A DNA stretch of 25,757 bases from Brevundimonas sp. UBA2388 (GTDB lineage: Bacteria; Pseudomonadota; Alphaproteobacteria; Caulobacterales; Caulobacteraceae). The stretch spans positions 1 through 25,757 of the forward strand of contig DDSO01000091.1 of assembly GCA_002343425.1 (NCBI GenBank), given 5' to 3'. Position numbers and translations under genes: made by a program. How positions within the stretch are numbered: the stretch's first letter is position 1; each line of letters starts with the position of its first letter. Under the pieces are notes generated by a model. It was not told the DNA's origin and searched no databases. It saw only the letters and a list, made by a program, of their open reading frames with translations. This document shows positions 1 to 8,698 of this stretch, in pieces.

Positions 1-722
1 TTCTTGATCTCGCAGCGCGTGCCCAGATGGCTGAAGTCGCCTGTGGCCTTGTATTTGGCGTACTGGCCCTCGCGGCAGACGGAGACGTTGACGTCGGCGC
101 GCAGATTGCCCTTCTCCATGTCGCCGTCGCAGGTGCCGAGATAGATCAGGATGGTGCGGATCTTCTTGACGTAGGCGACCGCCTCTTCCGGCGAGCGGAT
201 GTCGGGCCGCGAGACGATCTCCATCAGGGCCGTGCCGGCGCGGTTCAGGTCGACGTAGGATTCGGTCGGCGACAGGTCGTGGATCAGCTTGCCCGCGTCC
301 TGTTCCAGGTGCAGGCGTTCGATGCCGACGTTGAAGAAGGAACCGTCCTCGGCCTCGACCTCGACGACGCCCTCGCCGACGATGGGGAAATAGAGCTGGC
401 TGATCTGATAGCCGGTCGGCAGGTCGGGGTAGAAATAGTTCTTGCGGTCGAACTGGCTGCGCCTGTTGATCTGCGCATTGAGGCCGAGGCCGGTGCGGAC
501 GGCCTGTTCGACGCAGTATTTGTTGAGCGTCGGCAGCATGCCGGGGAAGCCGGCGTCGACGAGGCTGACCTGTTCATTGGGGCCCGCGCCGAAGCCGACA
601 GCGGCCCCCGAGAACAGCTTGGCCTTCGACGCCACCTGGGCGTGGATCTCCAGCCCCATGACGATTTCCCAGGCGCCGGTGCGGCCCTGGATGAGTTTGG
701 AGGTCGTGGTCGTGTCGGTCAT
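1..722 (-). CDS. gatB: Asp/Glu-tRNA(Asn/Gln) amidotransferase subunit B (5' part, runs off the window)
   Basis: GatB is the tRNA-binding kinase-like subunit of GatCAB. It phosphorylates mischarged Glu-tRNA(Gln) or Asp-tRNA(Asn) so that ammonia from GatA can amidate it in the cytoplasm. About 240 N-terminal residues are visible; the family is usually near 490, so the C-terminal half including the tRNA-binding tail lies outside the window. The reading frame from the ATG at 720-722 gives [13 protein letters not shown], then the family hallmarks [20 protein letters not shown] and [10 protein letters not shown], then a stretch with [17 protein letters not shown]. These make the assignment firm. 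The gene is separated from its partners gatA and gatC by a plus-strand aminopeptidase gene, so it probably has its own promoter in the 181 bases between 723 and 903. I found no convincing -35/-10 pair there. Confidence 0.97.
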   Translation of the reverse strand, partial: MTDTTTTSKLIQGRTGAWEIVMGLEIHAQVASKAKLFSGAAVGFGAGPNEQVSLVDAGFPGMLPTLNKYCVEQAVRTGLGLNAQINRRSQFDRKNYFYPDLPTGYQISQLYFPIVGEGVVEVEAEDGSFFNVGIERLHLEQDAGKLIHDLSPTESYVDLNRAGTALMEIVSRPDIRSPEEAVAYVKKIRTILIYLGTCDGDMEKGNLRADVNVSVCREGQYAKYKATGDFSHLGTRCEIK

Positions 723-903
723 GGACTTCACATAGCGGCTGTCGAGCCAGGGTGGGAGGGCAAAGCGGCGCGCGCGGCGCGGAATTGTTGCGGATCGTTC
801 ATGTGCAGCGCGACGCACTTGGTCGCATTGTCCCGGCCGGACGCCGCATCGCAAAGTCGGCGAACACCGCGCATTCATCCACCCATCAGAGAGTGTTCCC
901 GAC

Positions 904-2520
904 ATGACCCGCCCCCGCTCACTCGTCGTATCCGCCGCCGTCCTGGCGGGCGTTCTCATGATGACCGCCCCCCAGGCGGCCTCCGCCCAGACCAACGCCC
1001 GCGCCGCCCAAGCGGCCGCGACCCCGTCACGCGCGGTGACCTTCGCGGAAAGCGCGCCCGAGGCCGGTGGAACCCTGGTGCTGCCGCTGGGCGCGGCGGG
1101 GGATCTGGCGACGCGGGGCGCCGGACTGGACGAGGCGACGCGGCAGGGCGTTGAGCGAGCCGCCGCTTCCGCCGAGTTCGGCTATCGCGCGCGTCAGACC
1201 ATGACGCTTCGGGGCATCGGCGCCTGGGATCGCATTCTGCTGGTGGGTCTGGGCGCGGCCCCGGACGCAGGCGAGGCCCAGTGGAGCGGCGCCGTGGCGG
1301 GGCGGGCGTTGATGAGCGACGACGGGCCGATCACGGTGCTGGCCGGCGGTCTGCCGGCGGAGACCGTCGCCGGCTTCGCCACAGGGATGGGCATCGGCCA
1401 CTATCGTTCGGACCTGTACCGCTCGACGCGGGAGGCGACGGCGACGGGCGGGACCGTGACCTTCGTCTCGGACGCGGCCGGCGCGGCGCGGTCCGCCTTC
1501 GAAGGGCGTGGCGCGGCGCTGGTCGAGGCCATGACCTGGACGCGCGACATCGCCAATGAGCCGGCCAATGTCGTTTATCCCGAGACCTTCGTTGATCGCG
1601 CGCGGGCCGCCTTCGCCGGGGTTCGCGGCGTGACCATCGAGGTTCTGGACGTGCCGGCCATGGAGCGGCTGGGCATGGGCGCCCTGCTGGGCGTCGGCCA
1701 GGGGTCGGAGCGTCCGCCCCGGCTGCTGGTGATCCGCTATCGCGGCGCGGGGGCGCCCGAGGGCGGCCCGATCGCCCTGGTCGGCAAGGGCATCACCTTT
1801 GACTCCGGCGGGATCTCGATCAAGCCGGGCGCCGGCATGGGCAATATGAAGATGGACATGTCCGGGGCCGCCGCCGTCACCGGCGCGGTGCTGGCCCTCG
1901 CCCGGTCCGGGGCCCCGGTGAACGTCGTCGCGGTCTCGGCCCTGGCGGAAAACATGCCCGACGGCGGCGCGACGCGTCCGGGCGATGTGCTGACGGCCAT
2001 GAACGGCAAGACCATCGAGATCGTCTCGACCGACGCCGAAGGACGGCTGGTCCTGGCCGACGCCCTGGTCTGGACCGAGCGCAACCTGAACCCGGCGGTC
2101 GTGGTGGACGTGGCCACCCTGACCGGATCCGTCGGCGGGGCGCTGGGCGACGACTATGCGGGACTGTTCAGCCGGCACGACGCCCTGGCGGAGCAGCTGG
2201 ACGCAGCGGGACGGAGCACCGGCGAACTGTTGTGGCGACTGCCGCTGCACGCCAGCTATGCGCAGGACACCTCGTCGACCATCGCCGACATCATCAACTC
2301 GGGCGCGGGCGGCGCGGGCGCGGGGACGGGCGCGTGGTTCATCGGGGAGTTCATCAGCCGCGACATCCCGTGGGCGCATCTGGACATCGCCAACATGGCC
2401 TATGGCGGTCCCAACGACTGGAAGCCCGCGGGCTCGGCCGGGTTCGCCGTGCGGCTGCTGGAGCAGTTTGTGCGCGACTGGCGGCCGGTCGCGCGCGGGG
2501 CGGGCGACGGCGGAGGGTGA
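904..2520 (+). CDS. exported M17 leucyl aminopeptidase
   Basis: This is a 538-residue zinc/manganese M17 aminopeptidase that removes N-terminal residues from peptides. The first 28 residues form a Sec signal peptide: basic MTRPR, a hydrophobic core, then the cleavage site ASA|QT. It should therefore act in the periplasm or outside the cell, unlike the cytoplasmic PepA also encoded here at 19259-20734. Expected metal and catalytic residues are present: [11 protein letters not shown] (K295, D300), K307, D318 in MKMDMSG, and D377, E379, R381 in STDAEGRL. The last motif starts with Ser where NTDAEGRL is usual; that position is not a metal ligand. The N-terminal domain (about 40-200) is the divergent macro-like M17 domain. 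The gene converges on gatA with only 16 bases between the stops and is divergent from gatB. The ATG at 904 is the only start that keeps the signal peptide at the N-terminus. Confidence 0.93.
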   Translation: MTRPRSLVVSAAVLAGVLMMTAPQAASAQTNARAAQAAATPSRAVTFAESAPEAGGTLVLPLGAAGDLATRGAGLDEATRQGVERAAASAEFGYRARQTMTLRGIGAWDRILLVGLGAAPDAGEAQWSGAVAGRALMSDDGPITVLAGGLPAETVAGFATGMGIGHYRSDLYRSTREATATGGTVTFVSDAAGAARSAFEGRGAALVEAMTWTRDIANEPANVVYPETFVDRARAAFAGVRGVTIEVLDVPAMERLGMGALLGVGQGSERPPRLLVIRYRGAGAPEGGPIALVGKGITFDSGGISIKPGAGMGNMKMDMSGAAAVTGAVLALARSGAPVNVVAVSALAENMPDGGATRPGDVLTAMNGKTIEIVSTDAEGRLVLADALVWTERNLNPAVVVDVATLTGSVGGALGDDYAGLFSRHDALAEQLDAAGRSTGELLWRLPLHASYAQDTSSTIADIINSGAGGAGAGTGAWFIGEFISRDIPWAHLDIANMAYGGPNDWKPAGSAGFAVRLLEQFVRDWRPVARGAGDGGG

Positions 2521-2536
2521 TCCCTCCCTCAGCCAA

Positions 2537-4015
2537 TCACCACCACTTCTCAGGCTTCGCCACAAACCCCGCCGCGTCTTCCAGCGCGCTCGCCACCTGG
2601 AAGACGGTCGCCTCGTCCAGCGCCTTGCCGATGACCTGGAGGCCCAGCGGCAGGCCGCCCTTGTCGACGCCGGCGGGCACCGAGATGCCGGGCAGGCCGG
2701 CGAGGTTGGCGGTGACGGTGAAGATGTCGTTGAGGTACATCTGCAGCGGATCGATCTGCTTGTCGCCCAGCGCGAAGGCGGCAGAGGGTGTTGAGGGCGT
2801 CACAATGGCGTCGACCTTGTCCCAGACGGCGTCGAAATCCATGGCGATGCGGCGGCGGACCTTGAGGGCGCGGACGTAGTAGGCGTCATAGAAGCCGGCC
2901 GACAGGACATAGGCGCCGATGGTCAGGCGGCGCTGGACCTCCTTGCCGAAGCCCTCGGCGCGGCTGGTCTCATAGAGGTCGGCGAGCGAGGTCGTGCCCT
3001 CGGCGCGGTGGCCGAAGCGCATGCCGTCGTAGCGGGCCAGGTTGGACGAGGCCTCGGCCGGGGCGATGATGTAATAGGCCGGCAGGGCGTATTTGGTGTG
3101 CGGCAGGCTGATCGGAACGATCTCGCAGCCGGCGGCCTTGAGCCATGCGATGCCCTGGTCCCACAGGGCCTGGATCTCGGCGGGCATGCCGTCGACGACA
3201 TATTCCTTCGGCACGCCGATGCGCAGGCCCTTGACCGACTGGCCGAGCGATCGGGTCCAGTCGGGCGTCTCGACGTCGAGGCTGGTGGCGTCCTTCGGGT
3301 CGTGCGAGCACATCGAGCGCAGCAGGATGGCGGCGTCCTCGACCGTCTTCGTGATAGGGCCGGCCTGGTCCAGCGAACTGGCGAAGGCCACCATGCCGAA
3401 ACGGCTGGCGCGGCCGTAGGTGGGCTTGATCCCGACGGTCCCGGTGAAGGCGGCCGGCTGGCGGATCGAGCCGCCGGTGTCGGAGGCGGTGGCGGCCAGG
3501 CAGAGATCGCCGGCCACGGCCGACGCCGAGCCGCCCGAGCTGCCGCCAGGAGTCAGGTCAGCGTTTGAGGTCGTTGATTTCCAAGGATTCACGACCGGAT
3601 CGAAGGCGCTGGTTTCGTTCGACGAGCCCATGGCGAACTCGTCCATGTTGAGCTTGCCCAGCATGACCGCGCCGTCGCGCCACAGGTTGGCGGTGACGGT
3701 CGATTCATAGGGCGGGACGAAGCCGCGCAGCATGTTGGAGCCGGCCGTGGTCTGGACGCCGTCGGTGCAGAACAGGTCCTTGATGCCCAGCGGCGCGCCT
3801 TCGAGAGCGCCGCCCTCCCCTTTCGCCAGCCGGGCGTCGGAGGCGCGGGCCATGGCGAGGGCCTTGTCCGTGGTCTGGACGACATAGGCATTCAGGCGCG
3901 GGTTGGCGGCGTCGATATTGGCGACGAAGGCGCGGGTGATTTCCTCGGACGAGAAGTCGCGGGCCTTGAGGCCGTCGAGGGCGGCCTTGAGGGTGAGTTT
4001 GGTCAGGTCGGACAT
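2537..4015 (-). CDS. gatA: Asp/Glu-tRNA(Asn/Gln) amidotransferase subunit A (amidase)
   Basis: GatA is the glutaminase subunit of GatCAB. It hydrolyses glutamine and channels ammonia to GatB for making Gln-tRNA(Gln) and/or Asn-tRNA(Asn). From the ATG at 4015 it has 492 residues, normal for the family. The amidase-signature triad is visible: K79 in APLGIKDLF, cis-Ser S159 in [11 protein letters not shown] and nucleophile S183 in [10 protein letters not shown], with the expected 24-residue spacing between the serines. The open frame continues 42 codons upstream (to 4141), but that part only shadows gatC. The start [10 protein letters not shown] sits one base after the gatC stop, which implies translational coupling. 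The 3' end lies 16 bases from the convergent aminopeptidase gene, with no visible terminator between them. Confidence 0.97.
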   Translation of the reverse strand: MSDLTKLTLKAALDGLKARDFSSEEITRAFVANIDAANPRLNAYVVQTTDKALAMARASDARLAKGEGGALEGAPLGIKDLFCTDGVQTTAGSNMLRGFVPPYESTVTANLWRDGAVMLGKLNMDEFAMGSSNETSAFDPVVNPWKSTTSNADLTPGGSSGGSASAVAGDLCLAATASDTGGSIRQPAAFTGTVGIKPTYGRASRFGMVAFASSLDQAGPITKTVEDAAILLRSMCSHDPKDATSLDVETPDWTRSLGQSVKGLRIGVPKEYVVDGMPAEIQALWDQGIAWLKAAGCEIVPISLPHTKYALPAYYIIAPAEASSNLARYDGMRFGHRAEGTTSLADLYETSRAEGFGKEVQRRLTIGAYVLSAGFYDAYYVRALKVRRRIAMDFDAVWDKVDAIVTPSTPSAAFALGDKQIDPLQMYLNDIFTVTANLAGLPGISVPAGVDKGGLPLGLQVIGKALDEATVFQVASALEDAAGFVAKPEKWW

Positions 4016-4016
4016 T

Positions 4017-4304
4017 CTATTCGACCACCTTGGGCACGACGAAGAAGCCATCGGCGGAACGCGGGGCGTTGCCGAGCACGTCGGCGACCCTGTTCCCGTC
4101 GGTGACGACGTCGTCGCGAAGGCGCATGGGCTGGGCGACATTGGACGTCATCGGCTCGACGCCCGTGACGTCGACCTCGTTGAGCTGTTCAATCCAGGCG
4201 AGGATGCCGTTCAGCTCCGCGGCGAGCGGCTCCAGCCGGTCTTCCGGGGTCTTGATGCGGGCGAGGTGCGCCACCCGGCGCACGGTCGCGGCGTCGATGG
4301 CCAT
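4017..4304 (-). CDS. gatC: Asp/Glu-tRNA(Asn/Gln) amidotransferase subunit C
   Basis: GatC is the small subunit that wraps around the GatA-GatB interface and stabilises the amidotransferase. The 95-residue product starts [17 protein letters not shown] and carries the family features: the N-terminal helix motif [10 protein letters not shown], the helix [20 protein letters not shown], then VEPMTS and the C-terminal FFVVPKVVE. The ATG at 4304 is chosen because a strong Shine-Dalgarno, GGAGGG, lies about five bases upstream. An in-frame TTG at 4316 would place that ribosome site inside the gene. gatC is the first gene of a gatC-gatA pair and its stop is one base from the gatA start. Confidence 0.95.
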   Translation of the reverse strand: MAIDAATVRRVAHLARIKTPEDRLEPLAAELNGILAWIEQLNEVDVTGVEPMTSNVAQPMRLRDDVVTDGNRVADVLGNAPRSADGFFVVPKVVE

Positions 4305-4335
4305 GCGGCCCTCCAATGCGAAACCAGAACGGGCG

Positions 4336-4364
4336 GGATTAGCCGCCCAGCCCCGGTTTCACAA
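4336..4364 (-). promoter_or_regulatory. candidate gatC-gatA promoter with overlapping hairpin
   Basis: On the minus strand, TTGTGAA (4364-4358) and GCTAATCC (4343-4336) are separated by 14 bases. This resembles the Caulobacter housekeeping pattern TTGACGS, 10-14 bases, GCTANAWC; the -10 matches well and the -35 only in its TTG. An inverted repeat GGGCGG/CCGCCC (4331-4336 and 4343-4348, loop of 6) overlaps the -10. It could instead end transcription of the upstream lipoprotein gene, but no T-tract follows. Motif matching only. Confidence 0.35.
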
Positions 4365-4385
4365 GGATTCTGACGCGCTTCGCCG

Positions 4386-4901
4386 CTATCGCGCGGGTGT
4401 GACCGTCACCGTGGCCGGGACCGAGCCGTCGGTAGCGACGGCCCAGCCGACGATCACCCGACGCGTACGGCTGCCGATATTGCCCGTCGCCTCGTCCATG
4501 GTGCTTTCGTCGATCTCCAGATCGACGCGGCCGGGCGCCTCGGACAGGACGCGATAATCGAGGAAGTCGCCGATGCGGAAGATGCGCCACCCCTCGGCCG
4601 GCGAATCGAAGAAGGCGACGTGGGTATAGAGGCCGTTCATGGCCGGATCGCCGCCGGCGGTGCCGAACAGTTTGACGGTGCGGTCGCCCTGACGCGTCAA
4701 CTCGGTCAGCTCGACCACGGCGGCGGCCCACTGATTGCCCTCTTCGGCGTCGGGCTGGACGGTGGCGGCGGGCCCGGCGGCGGTCAGGGGCGCGGCGGCG
4801 GGCGCGGCGTGTTCGGCCGGCAGAGCGGCCTTGCGGCTCTCGACCTGGGCGTCGCAGGCGGTCAGTCCGAGCAGGGCGGCGAGGAAGGTGACGGGCTTCA
4901 T
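4386..4901 (-). CDS. small lipoprotein of unknown function
   Basis: I do not recognise this 171-residue protein. From the ATG at 4901, preceded by GGGAGAA, it has a short lipoprotein signal ending in the lipobox LTAC with the lipidated Cys at residue 16. Asp follows at +2, which retains lipoproteins in the inner membrane in E. coli; whether that rule holds in alphaproteobacteria is uncertain. Residues about 20-55 are an Ala/Pro-rich linker. Residues about 60-171 look like a compact beta-rich domain with VVELTELTRQGDRTVKLFG, THVAFFDSPAEGWRIFRIGD and RTRRVIVGWAV. The family is unknown to me. The open frame extends 23 codons upstream, but that would bury the lipoprotein signal. The gene lies between gatC (81 bases downstream) and the divergent ruvX (72 bases away). 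Confidence 0.8.
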   Translation of the reverse strand: MKPVTFLAALLGLTACDAQVESRKAALPAEHAAPAAAPLTAAGPAATVQPDAEEGNQWAAAVVELTELTRQGDRTVKLFGTAGGDPAMNGLYTHVAFFDSPAEGWRIFRIGDFLDYRVLSEAPGRVDLEIDESTMDEATGNIGSRTRRVIVGWAVATDGSVPATVTVTPAR

Positions 4902-4938
4902 CGGAGATTCTCCCAACAGCAACGGCGCAGCTTGCACT

Positions 4939-4967
4939 TTGACAGGGCGGCTCGCCAGTCCTACCGC
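4939..4967 (+). promoter_or_regulatory. weak candidate promoter for ruvX
   Basis: A perfect -35 hexamer TTGACA (4939-4944) is followed 17 bases later by TACCGC (4962-4967), a poor -10. If real, transcription would begin within a few bases of the GTG at 4974, giving a leaderless or near-leaderless mRNA, which is common in Caulobacterales. The evidence is one hexamer plus position. Confidence 0.3.
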
Positions 4968-4973
4968 CAAGCC

Positions 4974-5438
4974 GTGACAGTTCTATCGCTCGAAGACCTC
5001 GCCGCCTCCACCCCGCCGGGCACGCCCTGGCTGGGGCTGGATCTGGGCGAGAAGACCATCGGCGTGGCGGTCAGCGACACGACGCGGATGATCGCCAGCC
5101 CGCTGTCGCTGGTCCGCAAGACGAAATTCACTGACGACGCCCATGCGGTGCTGAAACTGATGGACGGGCGCAAGGCGTCCGGACTGGTGATCGGCCTGCC
5201 GCTGAACATGGACGGCAGCGAGGGGCCGCGGGCGCAGTCGTGCCGGGCCTTCGCGCGCAATCTCCAGCGCATCCGGGCCGTGCCCTGCGCCTTCCAGGAC
5301 GAGCGGCTGTCGACCAGCGCGGTGGAGCGGTTCCTGATCGAGGAACTGGACCTGAACCGCAAGCGGCGCGCCAATGTGATCGACCGCACCGCCGCCGCCT
5401 GGATCCTGCAGGGCGCGCTGGACCGGCTGAGGATATGA
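4974..5438 (+). CDS. ruvX: RuvX/YqgF-family RNase H-fold nuclease
   Basis: This 154-residue protein belongs to the YqgF/RuvX family, RNase H-fold nucleases linked to Holliday-junction resolution and, in E. coli, 16S rRNA 5' processing. Motifs in order: the first beta strand LGLDLGEKTIGVAVSD with acidic D23, VIGLPLNMDGSEG (72-84), E110 in QDERLST, and D137 in VIDRTAAAWILQ, which completes the acidic active site. The start is inferred as the GTG at 4974, because no ATG lies near the N-terminus and the upstream frame is non-coding in character. The GTG leaves a 15-20 residue lead before the first strand, normal for alphaproteobacterial members. The stop overlaps the permease start as ATGA. Confidence 0.92.
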   Translation: MTVLSLEDLAASTPPGTPWLGLDLGEKTIGVAVSDTTRMIASPLSLVRKTKFTDDAHAVLKLMDGRKASGLVIGLPLNMDGSEGPRAQSCRAFARNLQRIRAVPCAFQDERLSTSAVERFLIEELDLNRKRRANVIDRTAAAWILQGALDRLRI

Positions 5439-6355
5439 CCGCCCTGCTCACCGGGGTCGTGCCGGTCTTCGCCATGATCGCCCTCGGCTGGGGGCTGAAG
5501 TGGCGGACGTTCCTCGATGACGACGGCTGGCGGGCCATCGAGCGGCTGACCTATTTCGTCTTCTATCCGGCCTTTCTCATCCCGGCGGTGTGGCGGGCGG
5601 ATTTCGCCGGCGGCGCGGCCGGGCCGGTGGCGCTCGGGACCGTGGGGGCGGCAATGGTCGTGGCCGGGCTGACGGTGCTGGCCAAGCCGGCGCTGAAGAT
5701 CAGCGACCCGGCCTTCACCAGCGTGTTTCAGGGGGTGATACGCTGGAACGGCTTTGTCTTCCTGCCCGTCGCGGGGGCGGTGTTCGGGCCGACGGGTCTC
5801 GGCATCGCGGCGGTGGCGTTCGGGGTCCTCGCCCCGGCGTTGAATGTGGTGTGCGTGCTGGTGCTGGCGCGCTGGGGCGCCGGTCAGGGCGGCGGCTGGC
5901 GACTGGCGCTGTCGTCGCTGCTGAGGAACCCGATCATCTGGGCCTGCGGGATCGGGGCGGCGCTCAATCTGGCGGGGGTTCCGAAGCCCGATCTGGTGAT
6001 GGGTGTGTTCGATCTGATGGGGCCCGGCGCGATCGCGCTGGGGCTGATAACGGCGGGCGCGGGGCTGAGCTTCCGCTATGCGGCGTCGCGGCCGGTGCTG
6101 ATGCTGAGCGTGACGGTGATCAAGCTGATCCTGCTGCCGATGGGCATGTTCTGGCTGACCGGCGTGCTGGGCGGGGACCGGATGGCGCAGGGGCTGGCGC
6201 TGCTGGCAGGCGCCTCGCCGGGGGCGGCGGCGTCGTACGTCATGGCGCGGCAGATGGGCGGCGACGCGCCGCTGATGGCCGGGGTCGTGGCGCTGACCAC
6301 GGTGGTCAGCGCCTTCACCATTCCGATCCTGCTGGCCGCGTTCGGCTATATCTGA
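5435..6355 (+). CDS. AEC-family (auxin efflux carrier-like) membrane transporter
   Basis: This is a 306-residue integral inner-membrane permease of the AEC family, related to MleP/MdcF-like carriers of malate, malonate or other organic anions. The substrate cannot be read from sequence. It shows about ten hydrophobic segments: five in the first half (from [14 protein letters not shown] onward), a central polar loop near residues 145-165, and a second group of five. Family-typical spots include the early [26 protein letters not shown] in the middle and the late small-residue segment [16 protein letters not shown]. The ATG at 5435 overlaps the ruvX stop (ATGA), so it is coupled to ruvX. The 62 bases to pyrB hold a hairpin and a short leader ORF described separately. 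Confidence 0.88.
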   Translation: MTALLTGVVPVFAMIALGWGLKWRTFLDDDGWRAIERLTYFVFYPAFLIPAVWRADFAGGAAGPVALGTVGAAMVVAGLTVLAKPALKISDPAFTSVFQGVIRWNGFVFLPVAGAVFGPTGLGIAAVAFGVLAPALNVVCVLVLARWGAGQGGGWRLALSSLLRNPIIWACGIGAALNLAGVPKPDLVMGVFDLMGPGAIALGLITAGAGLSFRYAASRPVLMLSVTVIKLILLPMGMFWLTGVLGGDRMAQGLALLAGASPGAAASYVMARQMGGDAPLMAGVVALTTVVSAFTIPILLAAFGYI

Positions 6356-6370
6356 ACACAGGATGTGAAC

Positions 6371-6421
6371 ATGGGCCGCTTCCGTTCGGGCGCGAGCGGC
6401 CCTATAGGCGGGCCTCGATGA
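6371..6421 (+). CDS. possible 16-codon leader peptide upstream of pyrB
   Basis: An ATG at 6371, preceded by AGGA seven bases upstream, opens a frame encoding [16 protein letters not shown]. Its TGA (6419-6421) overlaps the pyrB ATG as ATGA. The hairpin at 6373-6402 lies inside this frame. pyrB has no strong Shine-Dalgarno of its own, so this mini-ORF could deliver ribosomes to it or act as a regulatory leader. Leader peptides control pyrBI in enterobacteria by attenuation, but this one is unrelated in sequence and lacks a pyrimidine-sensing U-tract. A frame this short can arise by chance. Confidence 0.3.
   Translation: MGRFRSGASGPIGGPR
6373..6402 (+). promoter_or_regulatory. perfect 8-bp inverted repeat upstream of pyrB
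   Basis: GGGCCGCT (6373-6380) and AGCGGCCC (6395-6402) are exact complements separated by 14 bases. They would form a stable GC hairpin ending 15 bases before the pyrB ATG. There is no T-tract, so it does not look like a simple terminator for the permease gene. It might affect pyrB translation or act as an operator. A TATAGG at 6403-6408 directly after it could be a -10 for a nearly leaderless pyrB transcript, but its -35 is poor. Confidence 0.45.
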
Positions 6422-7401
6422 GCCAGCCTGCCGCACTCACCGATCTGATTCTCGAGCGGCTGGCGCCGTTTCCGCGCAGCCATTTCCTGTCGGCGGGCGA
6501 TCTGAACGCCGCGACCACGCCGCCATTACTGGATCTGGCCGACGCCTTCGTCGACTTCAATCGCCAGTCGTCGAAGTCTCTGGACCTGATGCGCGGGCGC
6601 ACGGTCATGAACCTGTTTTTCGAGAATTCGACGCGGACCAGCGCCTCGTTCGAGATCGCGGCCAAGCGACTGGGGGCAGATGTGACGGCGCTGAGCCCCC
6701 GCACGTCGTCCACGGCCAAGGGCGAGACCCTGATCGACACGGCGGCGACGCTGAACGCGATGAAGCCGGATGTGCTGGTGGTGCGCCACGGAGCCTCGGG
6801 CGCGGCGGCCCTGCTGTCGCAGAAGGTCGGTTGCGCCGTGGTCAATGCGGGCGACGGGCGGCATGAACATCCGACCCAGGCCCTGCTGGACCTGTTGAGC
6901 CTCCGCCGGGCGTTCGGGGATGTGGGCGGGCTAACGGTCGCCATCTGCGGCGACATCGCCCACAGCCGAGTGGCGCGGTCGAATGTGTCGATGCTGCAGA
7001 TGATGGGCGCGCGGGTGCGGCTGATCGGGCCGCCGACCCTTGTGCCGGGCGACGCCGACCGCTGGGGCTGCGAGGTCTTCCACGACATGCGCGAAGGGCT
7101 GAAGGGCTGCGATGTCGTGATGATGCTCCGCCTGCAGCTGGAGCGGATGGAGGGGGCGCTGGTCCCCTCGACCCGCGAGTATTTCCGCTTCTGGGGGCTG
7201 GACCGCGAGAAACTGTCATGGGCCAACGCCGGGGCGAAGGTGATGCACCCGGGGCCGATGAATCGCGGGGTCGAGATCGATTCCGACGTAGCCGACGATC
7301 TGACCGTGTCGCTGATCCAGGATCAGGTGGAGATGGGCGTGGCGGCGCGGATGGCGGTGCTGGCGGCGCTCTCCGCAAGGCTGGATGGAGACGCGGCATG
7401 A
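6418..7401 (+). CDS. pyrB: aspartate carbamoyltransferase catalytic subunit
   Basis: PyrB condenses carbamoyl phosphate with aspartate to carbamoyl-aspartate, the committed step of pyrimidine synthesis, in the cytoplasm. The 327-residue protein has the carbamoyl-phosphate loop [13 protein letters not shown] (S71-T74), the lysine loop [13 protein letters not shown] with K101, RHGASGAA with H124, HPTQALLDL (151-159) and the aspartate-site HPGPMNRG (277-284). All known catalytic motifs are intact. The start at 6418 fits the family N-terminus. Its stop overlaps the following pyrC-like gene (ATGA), which suggests matched amounts of the two proteins. In bacteria with this arrangement PyrB usually forms a dodecamer with the dihydroorotase-like partner; that is family knowledge, not visible here. 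Confidence 0.97.
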   Translation: MSQPAALTDLILERLAPFPRSHFLSAGDLNAATTPPLLDLADAFVDFNRQSSKSLDLMRGRTVMNLFFENSTRTSASFEIAAKRLGADVTALSPRTSSTAKGETLIDTAATLNAMKPDVLVVRHGASGAAALLSQKVGCAVVNAGDGRHEHPTQALLDLLSLRRAFGDVGGLTVAICGDIAHSRVARSNVSMLQMMGARVRLIGPPTLVPGDADRWGCEVFHDMREGLKGCDVVMMLRLQLERMEGALVPSTREYFRFWGLDREKLSWANAGAKVMHPGPMNRGVEIDSDVADDLTVSLIQDQVEMGVAARMAVLAALSARLDGDAA

Positions 7402-8684
7402 GCGCCATCGCCATCCTTAACGCCCGGCTTCTGGACCCGGCCACGGACTATGACGGTCCCGGCGCGGTGCTGGTCGAGGACGGGCGGATCACCGAGGTGA
7501 TCCACGGCGGTGGCGCGGTCGCGCCGGCCGGAGTCACGGTCATCGACGCCGCTGGCCTGTGCCTGTCGCCCGGCCTGATCGACATCCGGGTCAAGACCGG
7601 CGAGCCGGGGGCCGAGCCGAAGGAGACGCTGAAGTCGGCCAGTCTGTCGGCGGCGGCGGGCGGGGTGACCACCATCGTCATCCAGCCCGACACCGACCCG
7701 GCCATCGACGATCCGGCGATGATCGAATTCATCCTGCGGCGCGGCGCGGCGCTTGGGCTGGTCAATGTCCGGGCGGCGGGCGCGGCGACCCGGGCCCGCG
7801 ACGGCGTCCACATGGCCGAGCTCGGCCTGATGGACGAGGCGGGGGCCCTGTATTTCACCGACGTGGACCGGGTCATTGCCAACACCCGCACCCTGCAACG
7901 GGTGATGAGCTACGCCGCCGCCTTCAATGCCCTGATTTCCTGCCGTCCGGCCGATCCGTGGCTGAGCGAGGGCGCGGTGGCGACCTCGGGCGAACTGGCC
8001 ACCCGGCTGGGGCTGGCCTCGGCGCCGGCCATCGCCGAACGCATCCAGCTGGAGCGCGATCTGGCGCTGGTCGAACAGACGGGCGCGCGGTTCCTCGTGG
8101 ACCAGGTCTCGACCGAGGGCGCGCTGGAGACGCTGGCGCGGGCCCGGGCCAAGGGGCTGGAGGTCGCCGCCTCGGTATCGATCAACCACCTGTGCTTCAA
8201 TGAGATCGACATCGGCGACTACCGCACCTTCTACCGGCTGGATCCGCCACTGCGCCCCGAGAGCGACCGGCAGGCGCTGATCGAGGCGGTGCGCGACGGA
8301 CTGATCGACGCCATCACCAGCGCCCACGCCCCGGCCCCGGCCGAGGACAAGCGCCGGCCGTTCGCGGAGGCGACGCCGGGCGCGGTCGGGCTGGAGACCC
8401 TGCTGCCGGCCGCCCTGACCCTGCATCATGAGGACGGGCTGGAGTTGCTCGATATCCTGCGGCCCCTGACCCAGGGGCCTGCGACCCTGCTGGGGCTGGA
8501 AGCCGGGGTGCTGAAGGCCGGGGCGCCGGCGGACCTGATCCTGTTCGATGCGGGCGCGCCGGTGGTGATCGACGCGGACGCACTGAAGTCCAAGTCGAAG
8601 AACTCGCCCTTTGACGGACGGCGGCTGCAAGGCAGGGTCTTGCTCACGGTCGTCGGCGGACGCATCGTCCACGACACACGTTAA
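7398..8684 (+). CDS. dihydroorotase-like protein, predicted catalytically inactive (PyrC'/PyrX type)
   Basis: The fold is class I dihydroorotase: an N-terminal beta domain, SPGLIDI strand, TIM barrel, and C-terminal [21 protein letters not shown]; 428 residues, normal length. Nearly every catalytic residue is replaced. The metal motif HxH is R64-V-K66 (DIRVK). The barrel histidine of the usual HxED motif is R183 in SCRPADPWL. The histidine of HVS is Q236 in DQVST. The catalytic Asp of TDHAP is A309 in TSAHAPAP. It therefore cannot be a normal zinc dihydroorotase. Known inactive homologues beside pyrB, such as those of Pseudomonas, serve as structural partners of aspartate carbamoyltransferase, which I infer here from the 4-base overlap with pyrB. 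A working PyrC must then be encoded elsewhere. No frameshift or stop is seen, so the gene is maintained rather than decaying. Confidence 0.9.
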   Translation: MSAIAILNARLLDPATDYDGPGAVLVEDGRITEVIHGGGAVAPAGVTVIDAAGLCLSPGLIDIRVKTGEPGAEPKETLKSASLSAAAGGVTTIVIQPDTDPAIDDPAMIEFILRRGAALGLVNVRAAGAATRARDGVHMAELGLMDEAGALYFTDVDRVIANTRTLQRVMSYAAAFNALISCRPADPWLSEGAVATSGELATRLGLASAPAIAERIQLERDLALVEQTGARFLVDQVSTEGALETLARARAKGLEVAASVSINHLCFNEIDIGDYRTFYRLDPPLRPESDRQALIEAVRDGLIDAITSAHAPAPAEDKRRPFAEATPGAVGLETLLPAALTLHHEDGLELLDILRPLTQGPATLLGLEAGVLKAGAPADLILFDAGAPVVIDADALKSKSKNSPFDGRRLQGRVLLTVVGGRIVHDTR

Positions 8685-8698
8685 GAGGGACGAATCAC

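Noticed and set aside
729..803. 24-codon minus-strand ORF just upstream of gatB
   Set aside because: No ribosome site or composition support, and it ends seven bases before gatB without overlap or recognisable sequence.
27..1154. 375-codon plus-strand frame at the left edge
   Set aside because: Antisense to gatB and then out of frame with the aminopeptidase; no conserved features.
1027..2565. 512-codon minus-strand frame opposite the exported aminopeptidase
   Set aside because: Antisense shadow with low-complexity Arg/Gln/His content; the plus-strand M17 motifs are unambiguous.
4961..6436. 491-codon minus-strand frame across ruvX and the permease
   Set aside because: Covers two recognisable genes and shows no domain; composition is that of a shadow frame.
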